Assembly (NCBI GenBank): GCA_025352785.1
Contig: JANXSD010000112.1
Location: 1-59,191, forward strand
From: Bacteroidota bacterium
GTDB lineage: Bacteria; Bacteroidota; Bacteroidia; AKYH767-A; OLB10
Direction of reading: 5' to 3'
Length of the DNA stretch: 59,191 nucleotides
The notes below the pieces were generated by a model. That model was not told where the DNA came from. It ran no database searches and saw nothing but the letters and a program-made list of their open reading frames with translations. Positions 18,394-26,215 of the stretch are shown in pieces (position 1 is the stretch's first letter; every line of letters begins with the position of its first letter). The translations under genes were made by a program, and so were the position numbers.

Positions 18394-19599
18394 TTATACA
18401 CTCTCTATAATTACCGCATATCCTTGGCCTACTCCAATACACATTGTTATTAAGGCATATTTTTTTTGTTTCAATTGCAATTCAATGGCCGCAGATAATA
18501 AAATTCTTGTTCCACTCATTCCTAACGGATGTCCTATTGCAATCGCTCCACCATTTGGATTTATACGTGCATCATCATCTGCTAACCCCCATGAACGAAT
18601 ACATGCTAGTGATTGCGCAGCAAAGGCTTCATTCAATTCAATAAAATCGATATCATTCCAAGTAAGTCCTGCTTTTTTCAACGCATTGTTCGCTGCTAAA
18701 ACTGGTCCGATACCCATGATGCGAGGTTCCACACCAACTACTGCTGAACTTACAATTCTTGCTAATGGCTTTAATTGATATTTTTTTATTCCATCTTGTG
18801 ACGCCAACAAGAGTGCTGCTGCACCATCATTTAATCCAGAGGCATTTCCTGCAGTAACAGTTCCGTCTTTTCTAAAAGCAGGTTTCAATTTCGTTAACCC
18901 TTCTATCGTTGATTCTGCTTTGATAAATTCATCTTTATCAAAAATTATTGCGTCACCTTTTTTACGTGGGATTTCCACAGGAATAATTTCATGATCGAAT
19001 CTCCCAGTAATTTGGGCGCGACCTGCTTTTTGTTGGGATAACAATGCGAAACGATCTTGATCCACTCTACTAATACGATCACGATCCGCGAGATTTTCGG
19101 CAGTATCACCCATCGCATCTACACCATACATTTCTTTCATTAGTGGATTTACAAAACGCCATCCAAAACTACTATCAAACAATTGTGCATCACGACCAAA
19201 AGGAGTACTCGTTTTCGACATCACCCAAGGCGCACGTGTCATTTGTTCAACGCCACCAGCAATCATTATATCGGCATCACCCGTTTGAATATATCGCGCT
19301 GCACTTACTGCTGTTGATAAACCAGAAGCACATAAACGATTCACAGTTTCACCTGGAACAGAAGAAGGCAATCCCGCTAATAAAATGGCCATTCTCGCAA
19401 CATTTCTATTGTCTTCACCTGATTGATTTGCACAACCCATTATCACATCAGTAATTGATAAAGGATCTAACGTAACGTTTTTTTCAATCAACTTACGAAG
19501 AACTAATGCCGCCAAATCATCAGCACGTAATGTAGATAATGATCCGGTAAAACTTCCTACGGGAGTACGAACTCCATTAACAATAAATGCTTCTTTCAT
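18394..19599 (-). CDS. paaJ: Acetyl-CoA acetyltransferase, probable 3-oxoadipyl-CoA thiolase PaaJ
   Basis: A type-II (degradative) thiolase of 401 residues. The nucleophilic Cys90 lies in ETVNRLCASGL. The C-terminal active-site motifs are NPNGGAIAIGHPLGMSG (His) and MCIGVGQG (second Cys). Position in the paa operon argues that it cleaves 3-oxoadipyl-CoA and/or its dehydrosuberyl analogue to acetyl-CoA and succinyl-CoA, the last step of the phenylacetyl-CoA route; sequence alone cannot exclude acetoacetyl-CoA thiolase. The start is ATG 19599 (MKEAFIVNGVRTP); it overlaps the paaI stop as ATGA, so the longer frame to 19626 is rejected. It is the last gene of the operon and converges on the receiver-kinase gene with no obvious terminator. 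Confidence 0.88.
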   Translation of the reverse strand: MKEAFIVNGVRTPVGSFTGSLSTLRADDLAALVLRKLIEKNVTLDPLSITDVIMGCANQSGEDNRNVARMAILLAGLPSSVPGETVNRLCASGLSTAVSAARYIQTGDADIMIAGGVEQMTRAPWVMSKTSTPFGRDAQLFDSSFGWRFVNPLMKEMYGVDAMGDTAENLADRDRISRVDQDRFALLSQQKAGRAQITGRFDHEIIPVEIPRKKGDAIIFDKDEFIKAESTIEGLTKLKPAFRKDGTVTAGNASGLNDGAAALLLASQDGIKKYQLKPLARIVSSAVVGVEPRIMGIGPVLAANNALKKAGLTWNDIDFIELNEAFAAQSLACIRSWGLADDDARINPNGGAIAIGHPLGMSGTRILLSAAIELQLKQKKYALITMCIGVGQGYAVIIESV

Positions 19600-20036
19600 A
19601 TTCCTGTCATGAGTTCTGGAAACCAATCACGAGATGTACGATAAACGGTGCCCTTAAACATGGCAACCGTATCACCAGAATCATTTCTAATATTGATTAA
19701 ATAAATTCCTAATTTATTTGTTAAACTAATTTCTTCAGCCGTAGCTGTAATTACATCACCTTCTTTCATTGAAACAGTATGTGAAATGGATGTCTCCACA
19801 GAAACACTTCTTCGTCCATGTGAATTAGATGCAAATGCAAGTGCGCTATCACCTAACGAATACGTTATTCCACCATGAGCAATTCCAAATCCATTCAGCA
19901 TCTCCTTTCGAATAGTCATCTTCAATTTACATCTACCAGGCAATATTTCAAGCAACTCAATACCTAACCACTGACTAAACCAATCTTGGCTAAACATTCT
20001 ATCGACAACTTTTTCCGCTAATTCTTTAGGCTCCAT
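19596..20036 (-). CDS. paaI: Hydroxyphenylacetyl-CoA thioesterase PaaI
   Basis: A hot-dog-fold thioesterase of 146 residues. The family signature NGFGIAHGGITYSLGDSALAFASNS is present, with the His54-Gly-Gly turn and the catalytic Asp63 position. In paa clusters it hydrolyses dead-end aryl-CoA esters and rescues free CoA. It overlaps the upstream ogt gene by 11 bases and the downstream thiolase by 4, so translation is tightly coupled. Confidence 0.9.
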   Translation of the reverse strand: MEPKELAEKVVDRMFSQDWFSQWLGIELLEILPGRCKLKMTIRKEMLNGFGIAHGGITYSLGDSALAFASNSHGRRSVSVETSISHTVSMKEGDVITATAEEISLTNKLGIYLINIRNDSGDTVAMFKGTVYRTSRDWFPELMTGI

Positions 20037-20538
20037 TTTTTATATTTAACAATTCATCAAATAATGTTGGTGAGTAAACACCCTTTTCGTGTGATAATAA
20101 CCATTCTTTTATTGGTAATCCCCCAGCATAACCTGTTAAAGAACCATCCGTTCCAATTACTCTATGACAAGGAATCACTATTGCTATTGGATTTTTTCCG
20201 TTTGCCGATGCTGCTGCTCTAATTACTTTTTCATCACCTAACTTTCTTGCCATTTCAAGATAGGAAACAGTTTTTCCGTAAGGGATATTCACTAATTCAT
20301 TCCAAACTTTTTTCTGAAAATCTGTTCCATCCGGATCGCAATGAAATGTAAACTCTTTACGAATTCCCGCGAAATATTCTTGCAACTCATTTATTACACT
20401 CACTAAAAATAGTGTTGAATCATTTGCAACAAATTCTTTATCGATAAATAAAATCTCTTTTACAGAAGTATTTTCAGTCGTTATTTTTAACCAACCAACC
20501 GCAGTAGAAATGCAAGCAATATTTTTTTCACCATTCAT
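20026..20538 (-). CDS. ogt: Methylated-DNA--[protein]-cysteine S-methyltransferase
   Basis: A suicide repair protein that removes O6-alkyl groups from guanine onto a cysteine. The acceptor is Cys124 in the motif IVIPCHRVIG. The helix-turn-helix segment FQKKVWNELVNIPYGKTVSY and the asparagine hinge AAASANGKNP are both present, and the downstream GYAGGLPIKEWLLSHE is typical. At 170 residues it is an Ogt-type protein without an Ada domain. It is unusual in lying inside the phenylacetate operon, 2 bp after paaH and overlapping paaI. The epoxide intermediates of this pathway can alkylate DNA, so co-expression may be protective (inference). Confidence 0.92.
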   Translation of the reverse strand: MNGEKNIACISTAVGWLKITTENTSVKEILFIDKEFVANDSTLFLVSVINELQEYFAGIRKEFTFHCDPDGTDFQKKVWNELVNIPYGKTVSYLEMARKLGDEKVIRAAASANGKNPIAIVIPCHRVIGTDGSLTGYAGGLPIKEWLLSHEKGVYSPTLFDELLNIKNGA

Positions 20539-20540
20539 TT

Positions 20541-21722
20541 TTAGAAAAATTTATTATTATCATTTGCCATTTGTTTTAACAAAATATTTGAACGGTACCG
20601 ATCCTCTTGATACATTTCATACAAATTATTTAAATGACTAACTACACTATCAATACCAATTTCATCCGCCCATTTCAACAATCCTTTAGGATAATTCACA
20701 CCTTTTGTCATAGCGAGGTCAATATCTTCTTTACTCGCAATTTTATAATGCAAAGCATCAGCAGCTTCGTTGATTAACATCACCATTACTCTATCGAAAA
20801 TTTGTTTACCAAGAATCGAGTCTTTATTTGGTTCTGGATTAATTGCGCCTTCTTCATAATCATAATATCCTTTGCCCACTTTTCTTCCAAGTCGATTTGA
20901 TTCCACCATCCTCTTCTGAATAATCGAAGGACGATATCGTGGATCAAAATAGCATTGTGTCCAAACTGTTTCTGTAACTGTATAATTAATATCATTACCA
21001 ATCAAATCCATTAACTCAAACGGACCCATTTTAAAACCACCGAATTCTTTTAGTGCCCAATCAATAGTGGCATGATCAGCAATTCCTTCTTCACAAATTC
21101 GTAATGCCTCACCATAAAACGGGCGGGCAACACGATTAACAATAAAGCCTGGAGTATCTTTTGCAAGAACAGGAACTTTATTCCAATCCAACATCAATTG
21201 CTTTAATTGTAAAGGCAAATTTACATCCGTTTGCATAGCAGGGATAACTTCTACCAGTGGCATCAATGGTGCGGGATTAAAAAAGTGCAATCCAATAACA
21301 CGACTAGAATTATTACAAGAAGCAGCTATAGCTGTTACGGATAAAGACGAAGTATTACTTGCAAGAATTGCATTTGTTGAGACGATCACTTCTAAATTTC
21401 GAAACAATTCTTGCTTAACATGTAATTGTTCTATGATCGCTTCGATAACTAAATCAGCATCTTTTAAATCTTCTAATTTATAAGCAGGATGAATATTATT
21501 TTTTATTTGATCTGCTTTCTCAAAAGTAATTTTTTGCTTCTCAACAAGCTTATTTAGCGTTATTAATAAGGTAGCAATTGCTTTATCTACAACTTCTGCA
21601 CGTGTATCAAAAAGTAGTACTTGATGTCCTGCTGTTGCAGCCACTTGCGCAATACCCGAACCCATAGCACCGGCACCTATCACAGCTACGATACAATTTT
21701 TATCAAGAATTAAATTTTTCAT
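20541..21722 (-). CDS. paaH: 3-hydroxyacyl-CoA dehydrogenase, probable PaaH
   Basis: NAD-dependent oxidation of 3-hydroxyadipyl-CoA to 3-oxoadipyl-CoA is the expected paa reaction. An N-terminal Rossmann motif (VIGAGAMGSGIAQVAATAGH) is followed by SNTSSLSVTAIAA and the catalytic GLHFFNPAPLMPLVEVI (His). Then come the 3HCDH C-domain (FIVNRVARPFYGEALRI, MGPFELMDLIG) and a second short helical repeat (residues ~300-390, RVMVMLINEAADAL). At 393 residues it exceeds simple 3-hydroxybutyryl-CoA dehydrogenases (~285) and matches PaaH-like enzymes with the duplicated C-domain. It lies 7 bp after paaG and 2 bp before ogt. Confidence 0.88.
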   Translation of the reverse strand: MKNLILDKNCIVAVIGAGAMGSGIAQVAATAGHQVLLFDTRAEVVDKAIATLLITLNKLVEKQKITFEKADQIKNNIHPAYKLEDLKDADLVIEAIIEQLHVKQELFRNLEVIVSTNAILASNTSSLSVTAIAASCNNSSRVIGLHFFNPAPLMPLVEVIPAMQTDVNLPLQLKQLMLDWNKVPVLAKDTPGFIVNRVARPFYGEALRICEEGIADHATIDWALKEFGGFKMGPFELMDLIGNDINYTVTETVWTQCYFDPRYRPSIIQKRMVESNRLGRKVGKGYYDYEEGAINPEPNKDSILGKQIFDRVMVMLINEAADALHYKIASKEDIDLAMTKGVNYPKGLLKWADEIGIDSVVSHLNNLYEMYQEDRYRSNILLKQMANDNNKFF

Positions 21723-21729
21723 ATTGAAA

Positions 21730-22506
21730 TTATTCTCCTTTAAAAATTGGTTTACGTTTCTCTAAAAATGCATCTACACCTTCTTTATAATCGGATGTTT
21801 CACCTGCTTCGGCTTGCATTAATTCTTCTAGTTTTAATTGTTGATCTAATGTATTATTCATTGATTCATTCAACAATTTCTTGGTAAGCCATAATCCACG
21901 TGTAGGCATTGAAGCTAAGGTTGTAGCAATTGTCAATGCATCGTGTTGTAATTGATTATCAGCACAAACTTTATAAATCATACCAAGTTGTAAAGCTTCA
22001 GTTGCACTTACTTTATCACCGAGCATCATCAAAGCCATGGCTTTTTGAAATCCAATCATACGTGGAAGAAAAAATGTTCCACCACTATCAGGAACTAAAC
22101 CGATTTTACTAAATGCTTGAATAAAATTTACAGATGAAGCAGCAAGAGTGATATCACAAGCAAATGCAATATTTGCTCCAGCGCCCGCAGCAACACCATT
22201 TACTGCACATACAACTGGCTTCTCTAATGATCTTAATAATTTGATCACTGGATTATAATGTTCACGTACAATTTTTTGTATTCCATATCCATTCGGATCA
22301 ATTGCCTCTGCTAAATCCTGACCCGCACAAAATGCTTTTCCTTCACCAGTAATTAAAACACATCGAATAGTTTTATCTTTTGAATAATCATTAAGCTTAT
22401 CTTGAAATAGCAATGCCATTTCGCGATTGAAACTGTTGAATTTTTCGGGTCTATTGAAACGGATAATTCCAACGTTTCCTTCCCTTTGAGCAATAATTGA
22501 ATTCAT
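21730..22506 (-). CDS. paaG: Enoyl-CoA hydratase/isomerase, probable PaaG
   Basis: A crotonase-fold protein of 258 residues. In the paa pathway PaaG isomerises the ring-1,2-epoxide to the oxepin-CoA. The match to PaaG rather than a generic hydratase rests on GQDLAEAIDPNGYG, KPVVCAVNGVAAGAGANIAFACD and FIQAFSKIGLVPDSGGTFFLPR, where the Asp at LVPDSGG replaces the hydratase Glu. The start is ATG 22506 (MNSIIAQREGNVGII); the open frame to 22536 adds a non-conserved extension. A 95-bp gap separates it from paaD; within it the minus strand has TATATTTTGC (22533-22542), a near -7 element, so an internal promoter is possible. No second crotonase (PaaF) is present. Confidence 0.87.
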   Translation of the reverse strand: MNSIIAQREGNVGIIRFNRPEKFNSFNREMALLFQDKLNDYSKDKTIRCVLITGEGKAFCAGQDLAEAIDPNGYGIQKIVREHYNPVIKLLRSLEKPVVCAVNGVAAGAGANIAFACDITLAASSVNFIQAFSKIGLVPDSGGTFFLPRMIGFQKAMALMMLGDKVSATEALQLGMIYKVCADNQLQHDALTIATTLASMPTRGLWLTKKLLNESMNNTLDQQLKLEELMQAEAGETSDYKEGVDAFLEKRKPIFKGE

Positions 22507-22601
22507 ATCGATTATTAGAGCTGCAAAGTAAGGCAAAATATAGGCTAGAAAAGAGACAAATCAGTATCAAAATAATATTGATCCAAATTTCTTTTATCAA
22601 C

Positions 22602-23102
22602 TCAATGACATTTAAAATGCTCGAACGGTTGATGGCAATGATCACAAAAATAAAGTGCCTTACAAGCCGTTGAACCAAATTGACTTGTTATTTTCGTATT
22701 CCTTGAATCACAAAAAGGACAAGCAATAGGATTGTTATGAGGATTTCCCAACGGTAACAAGTGCTCAAAAGTAAGTTTTTCAGGAGGAGCAATTCCATAT
22801 TCTTTGAGTTTCTGTTTTGCTGCGTCACTCATCCAATCCGTTGTCCATGCTGGTTTGAAAATTGTTTTTATCACTACCTTCATTCCATCATCTGTTAACT
22901 TTTTGATGATATCTTCTTCCATCGTTTTAAGTGCAGGACAACCAGAATATGTTGGGGTAATGTCCACTTCAACATGGTCATCAAAAACTCTTACAGCCCT
23001 TACTACACCCAATTCAACAATACTAATTGCTGGAACTTCAGGATCAGGAATTGATTCGAGCAGAAGCCAAATGGCCTTTTCATTAAATTGAGTATTGATC
23101 AT
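22602..23102 (-). CDS. paaD: Phenylacetyl-CoA epoxidase maturation factor PaaD
   Basis: This 166-residue protein has an N-terminal MIP18/DUF59 domain (SIPDPEVPAISIVELGVVR, then DITPTYSGCPALKTMEEDI). The C-terminal zinc-ribbon has CPFCDSRN and CDHC pairs, plus Cys at the extreme C-terminus. Both parts are characteristic of PaaD, thought to help mature the Fe or Fe-S cofactors of the multicomponent epoxidase. It follows paaC by 7 bp. Confidence 0.92.
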   Translation of the reverse strand: MINTQFNEKAIWLLLESIPDPEVPAISIVELGVVRAVRVFDDHVEVDITPTYSGCPALKTMEEDIIKKLTDDGMKVVIKTIFKPAWTTDWMSDAAKQKLKEYGIAPPEKLTFEHLLPLGNPHNNPIACPFCDSRNTKITSQFGSTACKALYFCDHCHQPFEHFKCH

Positions 23103-23109
23103 TTTTTAA

Positions 23110-23868
23110 TTACCATTTTGCATCTGGCATCGAGCGTGGTAATGATTGCATCTCTGCCAATAAAAATCCTAAATATTCTGTATGAAATCCATTCATTCCA
23201 CCTTTCGATTTATAACCTACAACCGGAACTGCTAACGTTGCTTTTGAAAATACTTCTTCTATTAATTGATCCCACTCAGCACGTAAATTTTTTAAGTCAA
23301 ATGCAATTCCTTCTTGGATCAAATACTCATCCACTTCATTCATCTCAAAAAGTTCATCGGTATATGACCATAAATCATTTGCCGCATTCTGTACCCGTTG
23401 ATGACTTTCATCCGTACCATCGCCCAATCGTATTACCCATTGACTTGTATGACGTAAATGATACGTAATTTCCTTTAATGATTTTTCCGCCAAACCAGAA
23501 ATCGTTTCATCATTACTTTTTATTAATCCACGAAAGTGTAAATAAGCAAATGCAGAAAAAAGTAACGAACGCATCATCGTCACCGCAAAATCACCATTGG
23601 GCATCTCTACTAGCATTCGATTTTTATAAGCGCGTACATCCCGGAAATAAGCCAAGTCATCTTCACTTCTTCCTTTGCCTTCTACTTGTCCAGCATACGT
23701 TAAAAATCCACGTGCGTGACCAATGAGATCCAAGGCCATATTGCTCATTGCGATATCTTCTTCGAGAATGGGTCCGTGACCGCTCCACTCTGATAATCGC
23801 TGTGCTAAAACCAGTGCGCTGTCACCAATTCTTAAATTATATTCGTATAAAGCGTTTTGCTTTTCCAT
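23110..23868 (-). CDS. paaC: Phenylacetyl-CoA epoxidase structural subunit PaaC
   Basis: This 252-residue ferritin-like protein is the non-catalytic partner that binds PaaA. Typical features are RIGDSALVLAQRLSEWSGHGPILEEDIAMSN-like opening helices, LIGHARGFLTYAG, DDLAYFRD and the late VPVVGYKSKGGMNGFHTEYLG segment with LLAEMQSLPRSMP at the end. PaaC has lost most iron ligands relative to PaaA. Its start overlaps the paaB stop by one base. Confidence 0.93.
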   Translation of the reverse strand: MEKQNALYEYNLRIGDSALVLAQRLSEWSGHGPILEEDIAMSNMALDLIGHARGFLTYAGQVEGKGRSEDDLAYFRDVRAYKNRMLVEMPNGDFAVTMMRSLLFSAFAYLHFRGLIKSNDETISGLAEKSLKEITYHLRHTSQWVIRLGDGTDESHQRVQNAANDLWSYTDELFEMNEVDEYLIQEGIAFDLKNLRAEWDQLIEEVFSKATLAVPVVGYKSKGGMNGFHTEYLGFLLAEMQSLPRSMPDAKW

Positions 23869-24161
23869 TAAACTTGTTTGATGCCTTCAGGCGTTTTAAA
23901 AGAGTTTGGCCAACGGTATAATTTATCGTTAGCAGGATCGAAAAATGGACCCATATCTTCTGGCGTAGATGCAATAATTGCTGATGAAAGTACCACCCAC
24001 ATATTTATTGCTTCCATTCGTCGTCCGTAAACATCACGTGCATTTAGAAGTGCCATTTCTGAATCGGGTGCATGAACACTACCAGCATGTTCGTGAGGCG
24101 CGCCATCTTTTTTTTGCGTAAACACTTCCCAAATCGGCCAATCGTTTGTTGAATCTGACAT
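23868..24161 (-). CDS. paaB: Phenylacetyl-CoA epoxidase subunit PaaB
   Basis: This 97-residue subunit is of the standard PaaB size. The conserved opening WPIWEVFTQKKDGAPHEHAGSVHAPD and the ALLNARDVYGRR segment identify it. It bridges PaaAC heterodimers in the epoxidase. It lies 35 bp downstream of paaA and overlaps paaC by one base. Confidence 0.94.
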   Translation of the reverse strand: MSDSTNDWPIWEVFTQKKDGAPHEHAGSVHAPDSEMALLNARDVYGRRMEAINMWVVLSSAIIASTPEDMGPFFDPANDKLYRWPNSFKTPEGIKQV

Positions 24162-24196
24162 TTCTATTTTTTATCGTTAATCAATCGCAAAAATTA

Positions 24197-25150
24197 TCAA
24201 GCTACTTTAGCTCTTTTTGATGAATATGCAGTTGCAGCATCTCTTACCCATTGACCATTTTTATGTGCATCATTTCGTTGCTTCAACCGCATTTTATTAC
24301 AGGGTCCATTGCCACTAATCACTTCATTAAATTCAGCCCAATCAATTTCACCAAAATCATAATGACGCGTTTCCGAATTCCATGTTAAATCTTTATCAGG
24401 AATCGTTAGTCCTATCGTTTCCGCTTGTGGAATTGTACGATCAACAAAACGTTGACGGAGATCGTCATTCGTGTTTAACTTCACCTTCCACTTTAAAAGA
24501 TCACCCGAGTTTGGCGAGTTCTTATCACTCGGTCCGAACATCATTAAAGTTGGCCACCAAAAACGGTTCATCGCATCTTGAGCCATCGCCTTTTGTTCAT
24601 CCGTACCTCTCATGAGATAAGCCATGATTTGATAGCCTTGTTTATTATGAAAATTTTCCTCCTTACAGATACGAATCATCGCGCGAGCATAAGGACCATA
24701 AGAGCATTTAGCCAAAACAGTTTGGTTTACAATAGCAGCACCATCAACGAGCCACCCGATTGCACCCATATCTGCCCACGAAAGCGTTGGATAGTTGAAA
24801 ATACTGGAATATTTTGCTTTTCCGCTCATTAAAAGTTCGTTCATTTCTGACCGATTCATTCCTAATGTTTCGGCTCCACTGTAAATATAAAGACCATGTC
24901 CGGCTTCATCTTGAACTTTAGCAATAAGTATAGCTTTACGGGCAAGACTTGGTGCACGAGTGATCCAATTTCCTTCGGGTAGCATCCCTATCACCTCTGA
25001 ATGGGCGTGCTGAGACATCATACGCAACAATTGTTTGCGATAACGTTCTGGCATCCAATCTTTTGGTTCAATTGTTTTACCAGAAGCTATCTTTGCGTCG
25101 AATTCAATTTCGCGTTGACCATTGTCTTCGATAATATTTTTTTGATCCAT
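24197..25150 (-). CDS. paaA: Phenylacetyl-CoA epoxidase catalytic subunit PaaA
   Basis: The di-iron monooxygenase subunit that epoxidises the aromatic ring of phenylacetyl-CoA, using electrons normally supplied by PaaE. This 317-residue protein has the expected ligand-bearing helices: [18 protein letters not shown] (E-x-x-H) and [11 protein letters not shown] (EExxH-like). [21 protein letters not shown] and [12 protein letters not shown] are also conserved. It is the first gene of a nine-gene minus-strand operon and is divergent from the polysaccharide operon across a 203-bp intergenic region. paaE is not in the window. Confidence 0.95.
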   Translation of the reverse strand: MDQKNIIEDNGQREIEFDAKIASGKTIEPKDWMPERYRKQLLRMMSQHAHSEVIGMLPEGNWITRAPSLARKAILIAKVQDEAGHGLYIYSGAETLGMNRSEMNELLMSGKAKYSSIFNYPTLSWADMGAIGWLVDGAAIVNQTVLAKCSYGPYARAMIRICKEENFHNKQGYQIMAYLMRGTDEQKAMAQDAMNRFWWPTLMMFGPSDKNSPNSGDLLKWKVKLNTNDDLRQRFVDRTIPQAETIGLTIPDKDLTWNSETRHYDFGEIDWAEFNEVISGNGPCNKMRLKQRNDAHKNGQWVRDAATAYSSKRAKVA

Positions 25151-25207
25151 AAAAATTGTGATTCTATTTATTGAATGGTAAAAATACGAGATACATACTC
25201 ACTGTAC

Positions 25208-25281
25208 AAATGAGATCCATCATAATTATAAAAGAACTGTAAATATTGTTCGCGAAATTTGTGAAACATGAAATCTCATTT
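25208..25281. promoter_or_regulatory. Widely spaced inverted repeat between paaA and the polysaccharide operon
   Basis: AAATGAGAT at 25208-25216 is matched by its exact reverse complement ATCTCATTT at 25273-25281, 56 bases away. Each arm is followed outward by a GAGTAT word on its own strand. The pair lies in the divergent promoter region and could be two operator sites, but chance in AT-rich DNA is possible. Confidence 0.3.
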
Positions 25282-25340
25282 AGAGTATAAACCTCATTGA
25301 TATTGTGTACTCTTGCTTAATTATCACTTGATCCTTTCAT

Positions 25341-25348
25341 TATATTTG
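25341..25348 (+). promoter_or_regulatory. -7 promoter element of the polysaccharide operon
   Basis: TATATTTG followed by C matches TAnnTTTG exactly and lies just 5 bases before the ATG at 25354. The transcript would therefore be leaderless or nearly so. No -33 TTTG at 19-21 bp spacing is visible. Confidence 0.45.
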
Positions 25349-25353
25349 CCATT

Positions 25354-26175
25354 ATGAAAATACTACATTACCTGTTGATATTGACTATTTTAAGTTTGGT
25401 CTTACCATCCTGTCGGAGCGTTAAAGAAGTTACTTACTTTCAAAAAGAAGATACCTTAGCAACTAAAAATTCGAAAGTAGTTTACCCAAACTTCAATCAG
25501 GATGCGCTTAATAAACCTGCGATGCCTTCCTTTTTAGCAGTAATTCAGCCGCATGATATTCTATCCATTTACATCACAAGTTTAAGTCCGGAGGCTAGCA
25601 GTTTTTTTAATACTATAGCACCGGGTTCTGGTCCAACTTCTGATAATTATTCTACAAAATCAGATATTGGATATTTAGTTGATGAAAATGGAAATATAGA
25701 GCTACCATTAGTTGGAAAAGTAAAATTAGGAGGTTTAACAACATCACTAGCACACGATACACTCGTTAATCGTTTAGAAAAATATTTACAAGTTCCATCT
25801 GTTAGAGTATATATTGTTAATTTTAAAATAACATTAATCGGAGAAGTTAGTAAGCCAGGAGTTTACAATGTAACGAATGAGAAAATTAATTTACTGGAAG
25901 CAATTGCATTAGCAGGAGATCTCACCATTTTTGGAAACAGAAAAGAAGTAACGTTGATACGTGAAGTGAATGGTGAAAAAACATTTACAACGATCAATCT
26001 AACAAAAAGAGATTTATTTAATGCACCTTACTATTATTTACACTCGAATGATATTCTTTATATTCCACCAGTAAAAAGTAAAGTTGCTCAAACAGATAAT
26101 TTTTACAGGATATATCCAATTATTGTGAGCACAGTTACCTTATTAGCATTACTTGGCGTAAGATTTATTAATTAA
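25354..26175 (+). CDS. Polysaccharide export lipoprotein (Wza family)
   Basis: This 273-residue outer-membrane export component has a lipoprotein signal (LLILTILSLVLPSC, Cys20). A Poly_export domain (IQPHDILSIYITS, GYLVDENGNIELPLVGKVKLGGLT) and one SLBB-type beta-grasp (NFKITLIGEVSKPGVYNV, NLLEAIALAGDLTIFGNRKEVTLIRE) follow. A C-terminal hydrophobic stretch (IYPIIVSTVTLLALLGVRF) suggests a membrane anchor. It is shorter than E. coli Wza (379) with one SLBB repeat, the common Bacteroidota form. It is the first gene of the operon and is followed by wzc. Confidence 0.92.
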   Translation: MKILHYLLILTILSLVLPSCRSVKEVTYFQKEDTLATKNSKVVYPNFNQDALNKPAMPSFLAVIQPHDILSIYITSLSPEASSFFNTIAPGSGPTSDNYSTKSDIGYLVDENGNIELPLVGKVKLGGLTTSLAHDTLVNRLEKYLQVPSVRVYIVNFKITLIGEVSKPGVYNVTNEKINLLEAIALAGDLTIFGNRKEVTLIREVNGEKTFTTINLTKRDLFNAPYYYLHSNDILYIPPVKSKVAQTDNFYRIYPIIVSTVTLLALLGVRFIN

Positions 26176-26215
26176 TAGTAGGCGTCAAATTCCATATCAT
26201 AATAGTAGAACAACA

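Noticed and set aside
22804-23091. 95-codon plus-strand open frame
   Set aside because: It lies entirely antisense to paaD, whose conserved motifs establish the coding strand; there is no promoter or recognisable protein motif.
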